A stretch of 64,000 nt of DNA, from assembly GCA_029893765.1 (NCBI GenBank), contig JARXZD010000001.1, positions 59,796-123,795 of the forward strand. Direction: 5' to 3'. A program made the translations under genes and the position numbers. This DNA comes from Bacilli bacterium PM5-9 (GTDB taxonomy: Bacteria; Bacillota_I; Bacilli_A; JAJDGJ01). Numbering within the stretch: the first letter of the stretch is position 1; each line of letters starts with the position of its first letter. The notes under the pieces are model-generated. The model worked only from the letters and a program-made list of their open reading frames with translations. It was not told where the DNA came from and ran no database searches. This document shows positions 1-8,482 of this stretch, piece after piece.

Positions 1-1
1 A

Positions 2-46
2 CCAAGAAAACTCATTAGAAATATTGTAGCAAGGTTACAAAAATAA
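2..46 (+). CDS. C-terminal tail of an upstream gene (partial)
   Basis: One open frame enters from the window edge and stops at a TAA at 44-46, giving a basic 14-residue tail. The AT-rich codons match the chromosomal genes that follow. There is too little to name a family, and chance cannot be excluded. Nothing else recognisable lies between here and the RBS at about 247-252. Confidence 0.25.
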   Translation, partial: PRKLIRNIVARLQK

Positions 47-259
47 AAGGACATTATTATAAGTATATAAGTGACTTTTTCATTCGTATATAATATAAAT
101 TTTACGAAAGAAAAAGTTTTTTGATAGAGTGATAAAAAATTATTACTAGCTAAAATTGTTTTACGACAATTAATATTTAAAGACAAAATTAAGCATAAAA
201 AATCGGGTAAAATAATCTACGAAATAGTAAAATTATGATATCAGTAAGGGGGATGTAAA

Positions 260-1117
260 ATGAAATGGATTGATGCAATAAGTGAAGCAGTAACGTTTAT
301 TGAAGAAAATATTACAGAAGATATTAATGTAGAAAAAATTGCGAATCATATCAATATTTCACCATTTTATTTTCAGAAAGGTTTTACAATGTTATGTGGA
401 TTTACAATAAATGAGTATATTAGAAATAGACGTTTAGCTTTAGCTGGTGATGAACTTATTTCAAGTGATATTAAAATTATTGAACTTGCTTTAAAATATG
501 GTTATGAATCACCAGATAGCTTTACTAAATCATTCACACGTTTTCATAAAAGCACACCTTCTGCTGTAAGAAAGAATGGTGCAACAATTAAATCATTTGT
601 ACCACTTTCAATAAAATTTACTTTAAATGGAGGTTTTAGTATGGATTACAAAATTATTGAAAAGAAAGAGTTTAAGGTTATTGGATTAGAGAAAACATTT
701 AAGTATGATGATGCAATGAGTGTAGTTCCGCAATTTTGGCAAGAATTTTATGAAAAAGGGTATAATAATAAAATAACATCTATGTATGGAATTAATACTG
801 ATGAGACAATGCAGGGAAATGAGTTTTCTTATATGATTGCTGATGAATATAATGAGCAAATTGAGTTAGATGATAATTTAACTATTAAAACAATTCCTAG
901 TTTTACTTGGGCCATATTTAGTTGTAAAGGTCCAATGCCATTTAAGTTACAAGAGACAAATAGAAAAATTTTCTCTGAATGGTTACCAAATGCTAAAGAT
1001 TATGAAATTGCAGCTGGTTATTGTATAGAAATGTATAGCGATCCAGCTAATTTTAAAGATGGTACTAATGATGAAGAGTATTATAGTGAAATTTGGATTC
1101 CTATCATTAAAAAATAA
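260..1117 (+). CDS. AraC-family regulator with GyrI-like effector domain
   Basis: A 285-residue transcription regulator. Residues 1-105 form the double helix-turn-helix DNA-binding domain of the AraC/XylS family, including the typical second-helix region around YGYESPDSFTKSFTRFHK. Residues 125-285 look like a GyrI/SOUL-type small-molecule binding domain (family knowledge), as in multidrug-responsive regulators such as Rob or BmrR-type proteins. The ATG follows a GGGGG-type RBS at about 247-252. Codon use is strongly AT-rich, so I take it as native chromosome. Its target is unknown and no drug-efflux gene lies beside it in the window. A terminator hairpin follows. Confidence 0.85.
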   Translation: MKWIDAISEAVTFIEENITEDINVEKIANHINISPFYFQKGFTMLCGFTINEYIRNRRLALAGDELISSDIKIIELALKYGYESPDSFTKSFTRFHKSTPSAVRKNGATIKSFVPLSIKFTLNGGFSMDYKIIEKKEFKVIGLEKTFKYDDAMSVVPQFWQEFYEKGYNNKITSMYGINTDETMQGNEFSYMIADEYNEQIELDDNLTIKTIPSFTWAIFSCKGPMPFKLQETNRKIFSEWLPNAKDYEIAAGYCIEMYSDPANFKDGTNDEEYYSEIWIPIIKK

Positions 1118-1123
1118 TTTTTT

Positions 1124-1157
1124 ATATCTTCACTATGTTTAGTGAGGATATTTTTTA
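1124..1157 (+). terminator. Intrinsic terminator after the AraC-type gene
   Basis: A 12-bp stem (ATATCTTCACTA against TAGTGAGGATAT, one G-U pair) with a four-base loop and a run of T's sits directly after the stop codon. Confidence 0.8.
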
Positions 1158-1218
1158 TTTTAGTGCTATTGTGATATAATAATTAAGTTAAATAAAAAAA
1201 AGGAATAGGTGTAGGTTG

Positions 1219-2541
1219 ATGAAAAATATTGAGATTGAGATAAAAAAATTGGGTATAAATGGTGAGGGAATAGGATACTATAATAATACTGTTGTATTTA
1301 TTCCAAATGCATTACCTAATGAATTAGTAATTGTTGATGAATTAATTAAAAATAAAGGTTACTATACAGCAAATGTTAAAAAAATTGTAAAAAAGAGTAA
1401 GGATAGGGTTAAACCAAAATGTCCAATTTATGAAAAATGCCAAGTTTGTAGCATTATGCCTTTAAAATATGATGAACAAATACAAGCAAAAAAACAATAT
1501 TTATTTGATAGTATAAATAAATATGCGAAAACAAAGATAAAGATAGATAATGTAGTTAAAGCAAAGGAACAATTTAATTATCGTAATAGTATTAAATTAC
1601 CTTTATTTAACTTTCAAGATAAATTAGCTATTGGTATTCATTTTAGAGATACTAATCATTATGTTCAATTAAAAGATTGCCTTGTTCAAGATAAAAAAAT
1701 TAATAAGACTGTTAATAATGTTTTAAGTATTTTAGATAAATATCGCTATCGTGCATATGATCGTAAAACAAAATTGGGCATAAGATTTTTGTTAGTTAGA
1801 GCGTTTGCTGATGAAGTTATGATTACATTTGTCGTTGGTAAAAACACTAAAATTGTTGATGAAGCAATTGAAGAAATTATGAGTATTGATGAAGTTAAAT
1901 CAATTAATCAAACAACTAATACTAAATCAAGTAATGAAATTATAGTTGAACCAATTAAAAATATCGAAGGAAAGAAAAGCATAAATGTTCCTTTTAATGG
2001 TTTTGATTTTAAATTATCACCTGAATCATTTATTCAATTAAATATAGATCAAGCTATTAATCTATATGATATTATTAAGGAATATTTAGGAGATAAGAAT
2101 AAATTAATTCTTGATTTATACTGTGGAGTTGGTTCTATTGCTTGTTATGTAAATGAATGTTCTGATAGTATAATTGGAATTGAGATAAATCGTATGGCAA
2201 TTAATAATGCTAAAGAAAATGCTAAAAAGCATCGTTTAGATAATATTAAATTTGTTTGCGGTGATGTTGAAGAAAAAATAAAAACATATGCAAAAAATAA
2301 AGATGTAGATGCTATAATAGTTGACCCACCTCGTGTTGGTCTATCTGATTATACAATAGAATCAATTATTAAATCTAAAACTAAAAAACTTATTTATGTT
2401 AGTTGTAATCCATCATCGCTTGGTAAGGATTTAAGTGTTTTACTAGATTATTACGAAATAAAAAGTGTTTCTTTAGTTGATATGTTTCCTAATACTATGC
2501 ACGTTGAGGCGGTGGTATTGATGTCAAGGTTAGAGAAGTAA
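1219..2541 (+). CDS. rlmD: 23S rRNA (uracil-5-)-methyltransferase RlmD/RumA, element integration target
   Basis: A TrmA-family, SAM-dependent enzyme that makes 5-methyluridine in 23S rRNA. From the ATG at 1219 it has 440 residues: an N-terminal TRAM domain (about 1-58), four cysteines expected to hold a [4Fe-4S] cluster (C68, C74, C77, C154), a Rossmann methyltransferase core (DLYCGVGS), a DPPR motif, and the catalytic cysteine in VSCNP near residue 396. A TTG three bases upstream is an alternative start. The last 15-20 codons (from VDMFP) are the attachment region of the elements to the right. They are less AT-rich than the rest of the gene, so the tail was probably supplied by the inserted element, which restores the frame. 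Gram-positive homologues may methylate two sites (RlmCD); the exact site here is inference. Confidence 0.9.
   Translation: MKNIEIEIKKLGINGEGIGYYNNTVVFIPNALPNELVIVDELIKNKGYYTANVKKIVKKSKDRVKPKCPIYEKCQVCSIMPLKYDEQIQAKKQYLFDSINKYAKTKIKIDNVVKAKEQFNYRNSIKLPLFNFQDKLAIGIHFRDTNHYVQLKDCLVQDKKINKTVNNVLSILDKYRYRAYDRKTKLGIRFLLVRAFADEVMITFVVGKNTKIVDEAIEEIMSIDEVKSINQTTNTKSSNEIIVEPIKNIEGKKSINVPFNGFDFKLSPESFIQLNIDQAINLYDIIKEYLGDKNKLILDLYCGVGSIACYVNECSDSIIGIEINRMAINNAKENAKKHRLDNIKFVCGDVEEKIKTYAKNKDVDAIIVDPPRVGLSDYTIESIIKSKTKKLIYVSCNPSSLGKDLSVLLDYYEIKSVSLVDMFPNTMHVEAVVLMSRLEK
2479..2541 (+). other. attL: rlmD 3' end with att-core sequence
   Basis: The core GATATGTTTCC (2479-2489), coding for part of VDMFP, recurs in related form near both right-hand junctions (53309, 61370). 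Downstream of it the rlmD tail changes to a less AT-rich composition. I infer this is the left junction of element 1. Confidence 0.6.
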
Positions 2542-2571
2542 GCGTGTAATAATATAAGCAAATAAAGGCTT

Positions 2572-2622
2572 TCCGTGATTTGAGGTCTGGTAATAAGCCG
2601 GAAGGATAATCACGGATTTTTG
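2572..2622 (+). terminator. Hairpin terminator after rlmD
   Basis: TCCGTGATT at 2572-2580 pairs perfectly with AATCACGGA at 2608-2616 and is followed by a T-rich tract. The large loop could carry a second small helix. It would end rlmD transcription before the element genes. Confidence 0.6.
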
Positions 2623-2686
2623 CTTTAAGGGAAGTTATCCAAGATTGGTGAATTTGAAAAGTCATCGGTCAATACGGTTATTGAGT

Positions 2687-2739
2687 TGGTGAGTTGATAA
2701 GATGGTTAGCAAAATAATGGTGAGTTGACAAGATGGCTA
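2687..2739. repeat. Two 22-bp direct repeats next to attL
   Basis: TGGTGAGTTGATAAGATGGTTA (2687-2708) is repeated with two changes at 2718-2739, so starts are 31 bp apart. The 319-bp stretch 2542-2860 holds no gene, only the terminator, these repeats and the methyltransferase promoter. Accessory recombinase-binding or regulator-binding sites are possible. Confidence 0.55.
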
Positions 2740-2816
2740 TTGTAGCAAGCTTTATAGGTACTAAGTGTATACCAAACAAAACTAATAAATTTTATCTAAA
2801 AGATCATTGCTAATTG

Positions 2817-2840
2817 TAGCGCAGTGCGCTATAATTATAG
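2817..2840 (+). promoter_or_regulatory. Promoter of the HhaI-like methyltransferase with two GCGC sites in a dyad
   Basis: TAGCGC-AGT-GCGCTA (2817-2831) is a perfect inverted repeat. Its right arm runs into a consensus TATAAT at 2830-2835. It contains two GCGC sites (2819 and 2826), which is the recognition sequence expected for the adjacent HhaI-like enzyme pair. The start codon lies 26 bases after the -10, behind GAGGTG. Self-methylation could therefore tune this promoter; that is inference. Confidence 0.6.
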
Positions 2841-2860
2841 AAAGTGTAAACGAGGTGACT

Positions 2861-3880
2861 ATGATGATTGATATTAAGAACAAAACACTTTCTGGTTTTA
2901 AGTTTATTGATTTATTTGCTGGGCTAGGTGGATTCAGGATTGCATTAGAATCATTGGGAGCTGAATGTGTATATTCGAATGAATGGGACAAAGCGGTTCA
3001 AGAAGTCTATGCTGAAAATTTTGGGGATACTCCAGAAGGCGATATTACGCTTGTGGATGAAAGTACAATTCCCGATCACGATATACTATGTGCAGGATTT
3101 CCATGTCAGGCATTTTCAATTAGTGGAAAACAGAAAGGGTTCGAAGATAGTAGAGGAACTTTATTTTTTGATGTAGCTCGTATTGTTAAAGAAAAAAACC
3201 CCAAAATTGTATTTATGGAAAATGTAAAGAATTTTGCAACGCACGATAATGGACGAACTCTAGAAGTTGTAAAATCTACAATGGAAGAGCTTGGGTACCA
3301 GTTTAATCAGACGGTATTAAATGCAACCGATTTCGGCATACCACAAAAAAGAGAACGTATTTATATGGTTTGTTTTAGAAACGACCTTGGTTCAATAGAT
3401 TTTTCTTATCCAAAACCATTTAAATTAACAAAGCATGTAAAGGATTTTTTACTAGAAGATGAAAGTCTAGTAGAAGAATTGTATGTTGAAAGACCAGATA
3501 CATATTTCAACGGTGTTCTGGATGATAAATATAGTAACAAACCTATCAGGCTAGGGATTGTTAATAAAGGTGGCCAAGGCGAACGTATTTATAGTACAAA
3601 GGGTATAGCAATAACCCTTTCTGCTAATGGCGGAGGTATTTTTGCTAAAACAGGAGGGTATTTAATCAACGGTAAAACGAGAAAGTTGCATCCTCGTGAA
3701 TGTGCAAGACTTATGGGATACCCAGATAGTTATAAAATTTGTAAAAGCACAAACCAAGCATATAAACAATTTGGAAACTCTGTTGTGATTGATGTTTTAC
3801 AGTTAATTGGTCAAGAAATAGGCAATGCAATTAAAGGAGTCAACAATGAACGAATTAGAATTCAGGCAATGGCTATTTAA
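2861..3880 (+). CDS. C5-cytosine DNA methyltransferase, M.HhaI-like (predicted GCGC)
   Basis: A 339-residue modification enzyme that would protect host and element DNA from the restriction enzyme at 4169-4957. It has C5-MTase motif I (FIDLFAGLGGF, 15-25), the catalytic PCQ (C82, equal to C81 of M.HhaI counted from the second Met), ENV, QKRERIY, the recognition region RLGIVNKGGQGERIYS and the C-terminal FGNSVV. From memory of M.HhaI, similarity runs through the whole protein including the target-recognition region, so GCGC specificity is likely. I chose the ATG at 2861 because of GAGGTG just upstream; an open frame extends 18 codons further but has no RBS. The gene faces the restriction gene. 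Confidence 0.9.
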   Translation: MMIDIKNKTLSGFKFIDLFAGLGGFRIALESLGAECVYSNEWDKAVQEVYAENFGDTPEGDITLVDESTIPDHDILCAGFPCQAFSISGKQKGFEDSRGTLFFDVARIVKEKNPKIVFMENVKNFATHDNGRTLEVVKSTMEELGYQFNQTVLNATDFGIPQKRERIYMVCFRNDLGSIDFSYPKPFKLTKHVKDFLLEDESLVEELYVERPDTYFNGVLDDKYSNKPIRLGIVNKGGQGERIYSTKGIAITLSANGGGIFAKTGGYLINGKTRKLHPRECARLMGYPDSYKICKSTNQAYKQFGNSVVIDVLQLIGQEIGNAIKGVNNERIRIQAMAI

Positions 3881-4145
3881 TAATGATGTACCTAAAAAAG
3901 TACAGAGTGATATTGTATCGAGACTAAAACGCTTAGAGCGGATTAATGGATACTTTGATCTAGATGCAGAGTATAAAAAGGATAAATGTAGTTTTCTTTT
4001 TTCACTGTTTAAAAATAAAGGTATAAACGATAATATGAAGAAAATCGGAGAAAATGATCTGCCCATTGGTAAATATCAATTAAGCACCTATAAATATGCA
4101 CTTACACAATATGTTAAGTATTTACAAGATAAAAACGGCAGGTAG
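3846..4145 (+). CDS. Small restriction-modification-associated protein, unknown role
   Basis: A 99-residue charged protein starting at the ATG at 3846 behind AAAGGAG, overlapping the methyltransferase end by 35 bp, so it is probably translated with it. It has no recognised catalytic motif. It ends in a conserved-looking stretch with LPIGKYQLSTYKYALTQY, and I believe similar small proteins sit beside other Dcm-type methyltransferases. A role as control, accessory or repair protein for the R-M system is a guess from position only. Its stop codon lies in the loop side of a strong bidirectional terminator. Confidence 0.7.
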   Translation: MNELEFRQWLFNNDVPKKVQSDIVSRLKRLERINGYFDLDAEYKKDKCSFLFSLFKNKGINDNMKKIGENDLPIGKYQLSTYKYALTQYVKYLQDKNGR

Positions 4146-4164
4146 ATTTATACCTGCCGTTTTT
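4131..4164. terminator. Bidirectional terminator between convergent R-M genes
   Basis: A perfect 14-bp stem, AAAAACGGCAGGTA (4131-4144) and TACCTGCCGTTTTT (4151-4164), with a six-base loop. A/T runs on both sides let it work for the rightward methyltransferase transcript and the leftward restriction transcript. Confidence 0.9.
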
Positions 4165-4168
4165 ATCT

Positions 4169-4957
4169 TTAGAACTCACCTTCAAAAATTTTTAAGTCTG
4201 ATGGGTCTTGTTCCTTTTTTAATGTAATTGAAAATATCACATTCATATTGTAGGTATTTGATAATTGACGAACTTCATAAAGGTCTTCACCTTTTGGAGC
4301 TAAGTAGTATTCATAATTACCCTTTATAAAGCGCACTTTATCTAAAGAACTGTTCCCCGTAACAAAAAGTTTTTTATCCTTGGCAACAGCGGTATTTATT
4401 TCATATTCTGATTGTAATTCGGCAACAACCATAGGTTGATATTTTTTAGAAGGTTCTGAAGAACCGCTGCGTTTTATTCTATAAGTTGCCGTTATATCAA
4501 AATAAAATCCAAATTGGGAGGTTGGGAATATAATATAATTAGTATCTTTAGTGATAAAGTATTTAACTCCTTTGGATTTGAAATAATTGACAATCCATTG
4601 TCCGAATATATTTTTATTGATATCTAGATTTCGTCCAGCTGTACCAGCGTTATTAAAGCGGTCAAAATCATTATTCATATGCTCTGTAATTATTTCAGTG
4701 AATTCATTTTTTACTGTTTTGTTTCGTGGTGAGAAGATGAATTTCTTACTAGAATTATCAGGTATAAGAACAAACTGACCAGATTGAGCTTGAGGTAATT
4801 TTACTTCAATGTAGAAAGCTTTACTGTCATTTGTTTTAACCAAAATATCAGGTATGGTAGAATTAGCTCCTCCTTGATGCACAAATTTTGCGTAAGCACC
4901 ATAGTAATAATTTAAGTAGTTAGTGCATTCAATTTCGAAATCTTCCCATGTAGACAT
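4169..4957 (-). CDS. Type II restriction endonuclease, R.HhaI-like (predicted GCGC)
   Basis: A 262-residue endonuclease. The PD-(D/E)xK core is seen as PD37, E51 and K53 (PDILV, then YIEVK), followed by QSGQFVLIP, which matches R.HhaI as I recall it, as do overall length and the C-terminal NVIFSITL. It should cut unmethylated GCGC, paired with the convergent M.HhaI-like gene. The start ATG is 4 bp after the stop of the second methyltransferase, with GGAGG inside that gene's end, so the two are cotranscribed with the XRE gene. Having its own methyltransferase on the opposite strand separates protection from cutting in time. Confidence 0.88.
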   Translation of the reverse strand: MSTWEDFEIECTNYLNYYYGAYAKFVHQGGANSTIPDILVKTNDSKAFYIEVKLPQAQSGQFVLIPDNSSKKFIFSPRNKTVKNEFTEIITEHMNNDFDRFNNAGTAGRNLDINKNIFGQWIVNYFKSKGVKYFITKDTNYIIFPTSQFGFYFDITATYRIKRSGSSEPSKKYQPMVVAELQSEYEINTAVAKDKKLFVTGNSSLDKVRFIKGNYEYYLAPKGEDLYEVRQLSNTYNMNVIFSITLKKEQDPSDLKIFEGEF

Positions 4958-4961
4958 ATTA

Positions 4962-5936
4962 TTAATCCTCCGTATCTTTCAACAAATTTATTATTGAGTC
5001 ACCAAGTTGTTTGATGACATTAACAGTCATTGCATTGCCCGCTTGCATTAATAGGTGTCTATCAGTAACTTTTTCTTTTACCTTGCTAGCGTATTCCTGT
5101 GAAAAGCCCTGTAATAATAAAGCTTCATAGCCAGTTAATTGATAAACAACACCATTTTTCACATAAAGAACTCCGTCTCTTTGTGCCCTAAGGGTTGGGC
5201 ATCGTTCTTCATAGATTCTTAAATCATTCATTCGAGTATCGATAATTTTACCTTCCATTTCGCATATGTCATCCACAGTATATTTACCATTGTTTGTAGA
5301 ATTATTTAGGTAGTAATGTAGTATTTCTAAACGCTCCTTGGATGCAACGTTATTATCAATTAAATAATTAGAAAGTGTAGGCTTGACTGTAGGTTGGGGC
5401 CATTCAAAATCATTAATATTCTTGTAGAGGTTCTTTCTGAAACCAATAAAATATACTCTCTGTCGCATTTGTGGAACACCGTAATCTATACTATTAAGAA
5501 CTTTGTGAGTAACATCATAACCCGCTTCATTTAATTCGTTCAAAATAATCTTTAGTGTATTTCCCTTATCGTGAGTAGTAAGACCTTTTACATTTTCTAG
5601 AATAAAACAGATCGGCTGAGTTTCTTTTAGTATTCTGGCAAGGTGGAAGATTATTTGTCCCCTATCATCTGTGAAACCTTCTTTACGTCCTATAACAGAG
5701 AATGTTTGGCAAGGAAACCCTGCGATTAACATATCGAATGATGGGAGTAAATTGGTATTTATACGTTTTAGATTTCCATGGTTTTTCTCGCCTTGTGTAT
5801 TATGCATTAAACGATAAGTTATTGGAGCTAACCTGGCAGTGTCAGAGTATCCTACACATTTTAATCCAGCCTGTTCTAAACCTAAGCGTCCACCACCAAT
5901 TCCAGAACAAAAATCCATAAAAGTTTCTATCATCAT
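4962..5936 (-). CDS. Second C5-cytosine DNA methyltransferase, specificity unknown
   Basis: A 324-residue C5-MTase with motif I (DFCSGIGGG, 8-16), catalytic GFPCQTFS (C76), ENVKG, QMRQRVYFIGF and the C-terminal AGNAMTV. It is clearly different from the HhaI-like enzyme, and its short recognition region (about 200-265, with CPTLRAQRDGVLYV) gives no specificity I can name. It lies between the XRE regulator and the HhaI-like nuclease on the minus strand. It may protect against a second enzyme, act as an anti-restriction tool, or methylate an overlapping site. The ATG ATG start has an XRE stop 3 bp upstream. Confidence 0.87.
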   Translation of the reverse strand: MMIETFMDFCSGIGGGRLGLEQAGLKCVGYSDTARLAPITYRLMHNTQGEKNHGNLKRINTNLLPSFDMLIAGFPCQTFSVIGRKEGFTDDRGQIIFHLARILKETQPICFILENVKGLTTHDKGNTLKIILNELNEAGYDVTHKVLNSIDYGVPQMRQRVYFIGFRKNLYKNINDFEWPQPTVKPTLSNYLIDNNVASKERLEILHYYLNNSTNNGKYTVDDICEMEGKIIDTRMNDLRIYEERCPTLRAQRDGVLYVKNGVVYQLTGYEALLLQGFSQEYASKVKEKVTDRHLLMQAGNAMTVNVIKQLGDSIINLLKDTED

Positions 5937-5939
5937 TGT

Positions 5940-6149
5940 TCACTTCTGCTCCTTTACTGTCTCCATAATATCTTCAAGCTTACAATCCAAAGCCTCACAT
6001 ATTTTAAGTAGAATATCAGTAGTAATATTCCCCCCCTTGCCAAGTTTAGCAATGGAGGCTGAACTGATACCACTTTTTTCTGCGAGATCCTGTTTGTTCA
6101 TGTTTTTGTCTATCAGCATTTTCCATAACTTGTTGTAGCTTATACGCAT
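5940..6149 (-). CDS. Small XRE-family helix-turn-helix regulator (R-M control candidate)
   Basis: A 69-residue Cro/C1-type HTH protein (DLAEKSGISSASIAKLGKG is the recognition region). I start it at 6149 because AGGAGG lies six bases upstream on the minus strand; a longer frame lacks an RBS. Proteins of this type commonly precede Dcm-type methyltransferases and act as controllers. A 7-5-7 dyad, TGAGGAT and ATCCTCA, at 6181-6199 overlaps the stop codon of the upstream ATPase gene and is a candidate operator. The gene leads the XRE-methyltransferase-nuclease transcript and may also receive read-through from the ABC-3C genes. Confidence 0.85.
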   Translation of the reverse strand: MRISYNKLWKMLIDKNMNKQDLAEKSGISSASIAKLGKGGNITTDILLKICEALDCKLEDIMETVKEQK

Positions 6150-6186
6150 ATTCTGCCTCCTGTGTTTTCGTGGAATTGATTGAGGA

Positions 6187-8028
6187 TTACTGATCCTCAG
6201 GGTTATAAACCTCATTTAAGAAACCATAACGACCTTCATTCTTGTCTCTTGTGAACTGAACTACATGGATGCCGTATTCATCGCTCTCATCAGGAATGAA
6301 AGGCATGCGTTTTGTTTGTTCTACAATGATGACTTGGCGTTTATGTGCATGGGCGATAAGGTATTCAATGAAATTTTGCTTGATTGTATTACTCTGTTCT
6401 TTATGTTCTGCTTCAGATAACTGTGTAAGTGCGGAATCCACAGCATAGAAGCCAGGGGCATTCCTATCAAGTTCAATGAGATAGTCACTCATGGCAAGCG
6501 TAGTAATAGTGTTCAGAATTCCACAGAAGCCTCCACCCATTGAAACGGATTTCTTGAAACCACCGATCTCAATATCAAAAGTTTCCATGTTTAGCCTTGC
6601 AGAATCAGCTCCACCGACTTTGGACGCTTGCAAGATTTCCCTTAACCTTTCTTCAAATCCGTGGATAAGATCATAATCAAAATCCTCATAAATATTATGC
6701 TTAGATAGCTCGGATGTCTCTTCTGTTTCTTTGCTGAATAGCTCACTTCTATATTGAATTTCATTTTGACGTACTACGTCTAATTCGCTTGTAAGGCGAA
6801 TCAGGCGTAGTTGCTGTTCAAGTTCTTTCTCAAATACTGATAATCTTGGCTGTAATTCATCAGAGATTAGTGTGTCAATAGTTGTTTTCTCTTCTTCTAA
6901 CGTGAGAATTGTAGTTATTATAGTTTCCTGTTGGCGTTCAACACTATGTTGTGCATCACTTAGTTCTGACAGGTGGCTTTTTATTTTTTCGAGTTCTGCC
7001 ACGGAAGCATCGATAAAAGCAGTATTATGTACACGTTCAGTCTCTTCCCCACAGATTGGGCACTTGATTTTCCTCTGAACAAGTGAGACATTTTGTGCGC
7101 CGTCAACAATAAAACCAATTCTTCTTATGTCGGATTGATATTGCTGGCGCAAAACAGAGAAGTTGTATCCGACCGTTTTGGATTCAGAAAGTTTCCCATT
7201 CCACTCGTAAATTTGAGACATCAGTTGTTGACTTCCCTTGGTGGCAGCATTCAATTGCGATTGCAACTCTGCAATTTCTTTTTTGACCTGTTCAACACTT
7301 GAGCGTGGATCCGTAACATTGGAGGAAGAGAGTTTTTCCTCCAGTGTTTCGCGCCTTTTTGTTAATTCACTGACTTTGTCCTGAATATAGCCAATGAGGG
7401 CTTTCTTCTTTGCCTCACTTATTTTGGGATCTTCATCTGCTGCGAGATCGTTTGCATCCTGTCCGGTTAAAAGATATAACAAAACTGCGGCAGATGCCGT
7501 ATGTCCTATGCTTCCAGGAGCTAACAATGCAGAGCTTTCTCTTGCGACATCTCCTTGCCGTATGAAAAAGAGATGGAGCATACTTCTCCATGTTAAGTCC
7601 TGTGTCTTTGCTCCCTTTTCGGCTGAGCGAACAGAATGTGCCTCATCAATCCCGAGAAGATGAAGGTATACGGCATTAATATTCTTTTTGGCTTTATGGC
7701 CAACACTGTAAGTGCCATGCTCCACAGAGGGGTCGGTACCGCTAACAGCAATTTTTGTGTCGCCAATTTTACGTTCAAGAATGACTGTCCCATTACCTGT
7801 TTCTAAATGGAGCGAAATTCGCTCATAACCATAATTGTTGTCTACGATTTTCGAAGGGCGGTTCTTTTTAGGTGTAAAGCCAAACATATAATCCAGACAA
7901 TCTATAACCAGGCTTTTTCCTGTGTTTGAAGGTCCGAGAATAAAGTTCAAACCAGGACTAAAGTCGATAACACTTGCTTTGTGTCCGCCACCGGACACGA
8001 TGAGTTTTTTAATATAGAATCTTTTCAT
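6187..8028 (-). CDS. ABC-3C system ATPase (Rad50/SMC-like, DUF3732 type)
   Basis: A 613-residue ABC ATPase of the SMC/Rad50 kind. The P-loop GPSNTGKS lies at 32-39, long coiled coils span about 205-320 and 340-450, a Rad50-type zinc-hook CPIC sits at 323-326 between them, an SMGGG signature-like stretch is near 505-510, and a Walker-B-like strand (FYAVDSALTQ) is near 545. Comparative surveys of conflict systems group such ATPases with a small middle component and a C-terminal component as ABC-three-component (ABC-3C) systems, predicted to sense and attack foreign nucleic acid. It is the last gene of a three-gene set and overlaps its upstream partner by 20 bp. The function is inferred, not shown. 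Confidence 0.82.
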   Translation of the reverse strand: MKRFYIKKLIVSGGGHKASVIDFSPGLNFILGPSNTGKSLVIDCLDYMFGFTPKKNRPSKIVDNNYGYERISLHLETGNGTVILERKIGDTKIAVSGTDPSVEHGTYSVGHKAKKNINAVYLHLLGIDEAHSVRSAEKGAKTQDLTWRSMLHLFFIRQGDVARESSALLAPGSIGHTASAAVLLYLLTGQDANDLAADEDPKISEAKKKALIGYIQDKVSELTKRRETLEEKLSSSNVTDPRSSVEQVKKEIAELQSQLNAATKGSQQLMSQIYEWNGKLSESKTVGYNFSVLRQQYQSDIRRIGFIVDGAQNVSLVQRKIKCPICGEETERVHNTAFIDASVAELEKIKSHLSELSDAQHSVERQQETIITTILTLEEEKTTIDTLISDELQPRLSVFEKELEQQLRLIRLTSELDVVRQNEIQYRSELFSKETEETSELSKHNIYEDFDYDLIHGFEERLREILQASKVGGADSARLNMETFDIEIGGFKKSVSMGGGFCGILNTITTLAMSDYLIELDRNAPGFYAVDSALTQLSEAEHKEQSNTIKQNFIEYLIAHAHKRQVIIVEQTKRMPFIPDESDEYGIHVVQFTRDKNEGRYGFLNEVYNPEDQ

Positions 8029-8482
8029 GTTTGACCTCCTGCAGTGATTGAACGGTTAGTCTGTTGATTTCTTTCAACATGACAGTAGCATTTTCGCTAT
8101 CAAACCTATCCAATACAGATCGAACTGCGAGAACATACTCTTTTGCATAACTGTTTGTAAGTTTGATACATACGGTCTTGCCTGCCTCTAAGATGGAGTA
8201 TCTATATCCAGTTGAGGTGGGGTACATACGAGCATATCCGTCCAATACAAGATCTTTCAAAGCTGAAGCAACCATCTGATTTCTCGCAGGAAACTCACTA
8301 TATCGGTAGTTGCTATAGCCATGGAGGTTTTCGTCTAACAATCCAAAATCTGCAGCGTAGACAGATATAAAATCAATCGCTCCAATCTGCTGTTCGTCTA
8401 ATTTTATGGGGAAAAATTCATTCAACATTAGAAGTATACGGAGAGATATTTCAAAGTTAGAGCCTATGGCTGATTCATTCAT
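8009..8482 (-). CDS. ABC-3C middle component
   Basis: A 157-residue mainly helical protein. The N-terminal half (RILLMLNEFF...IDFISVYAADFGL) and a winged-helix-like middle followed by LVLDGYARMYPTSTGYRYSILEAG match the small middle components of ABC-3C loci. It overlaps both neighbours (8 bp with the upstream gene, 20 bp with the ATPase), so it is translationally coupled between sensor/effector and ATPase. No catalytic residues are visible. The likely role is linking the ATPase to the C-terminal component. Confidence 0.72.
   Translation of the reverse strand: MNESAIGSNFEISLRILLMLNEFFPIKLDEQQIGAIDFISVYAADFGLLDENLHGYSNYRYSEFPARNQMVASALKDLVLDGYARMYPTSTGYRYSILEAGKTVCIKLTNSYAKEYVLAVRSVLDRFDSENATVMLKEINRLTVQSLQEVKHEKILY

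Noticed and set aside
2782..2991. Minus-strand open frame of 69 codons over the methylase promoter and start
   Set aside because: No RBS, no family resemblance, and it overlaps the well-supported methylase and its promoter.
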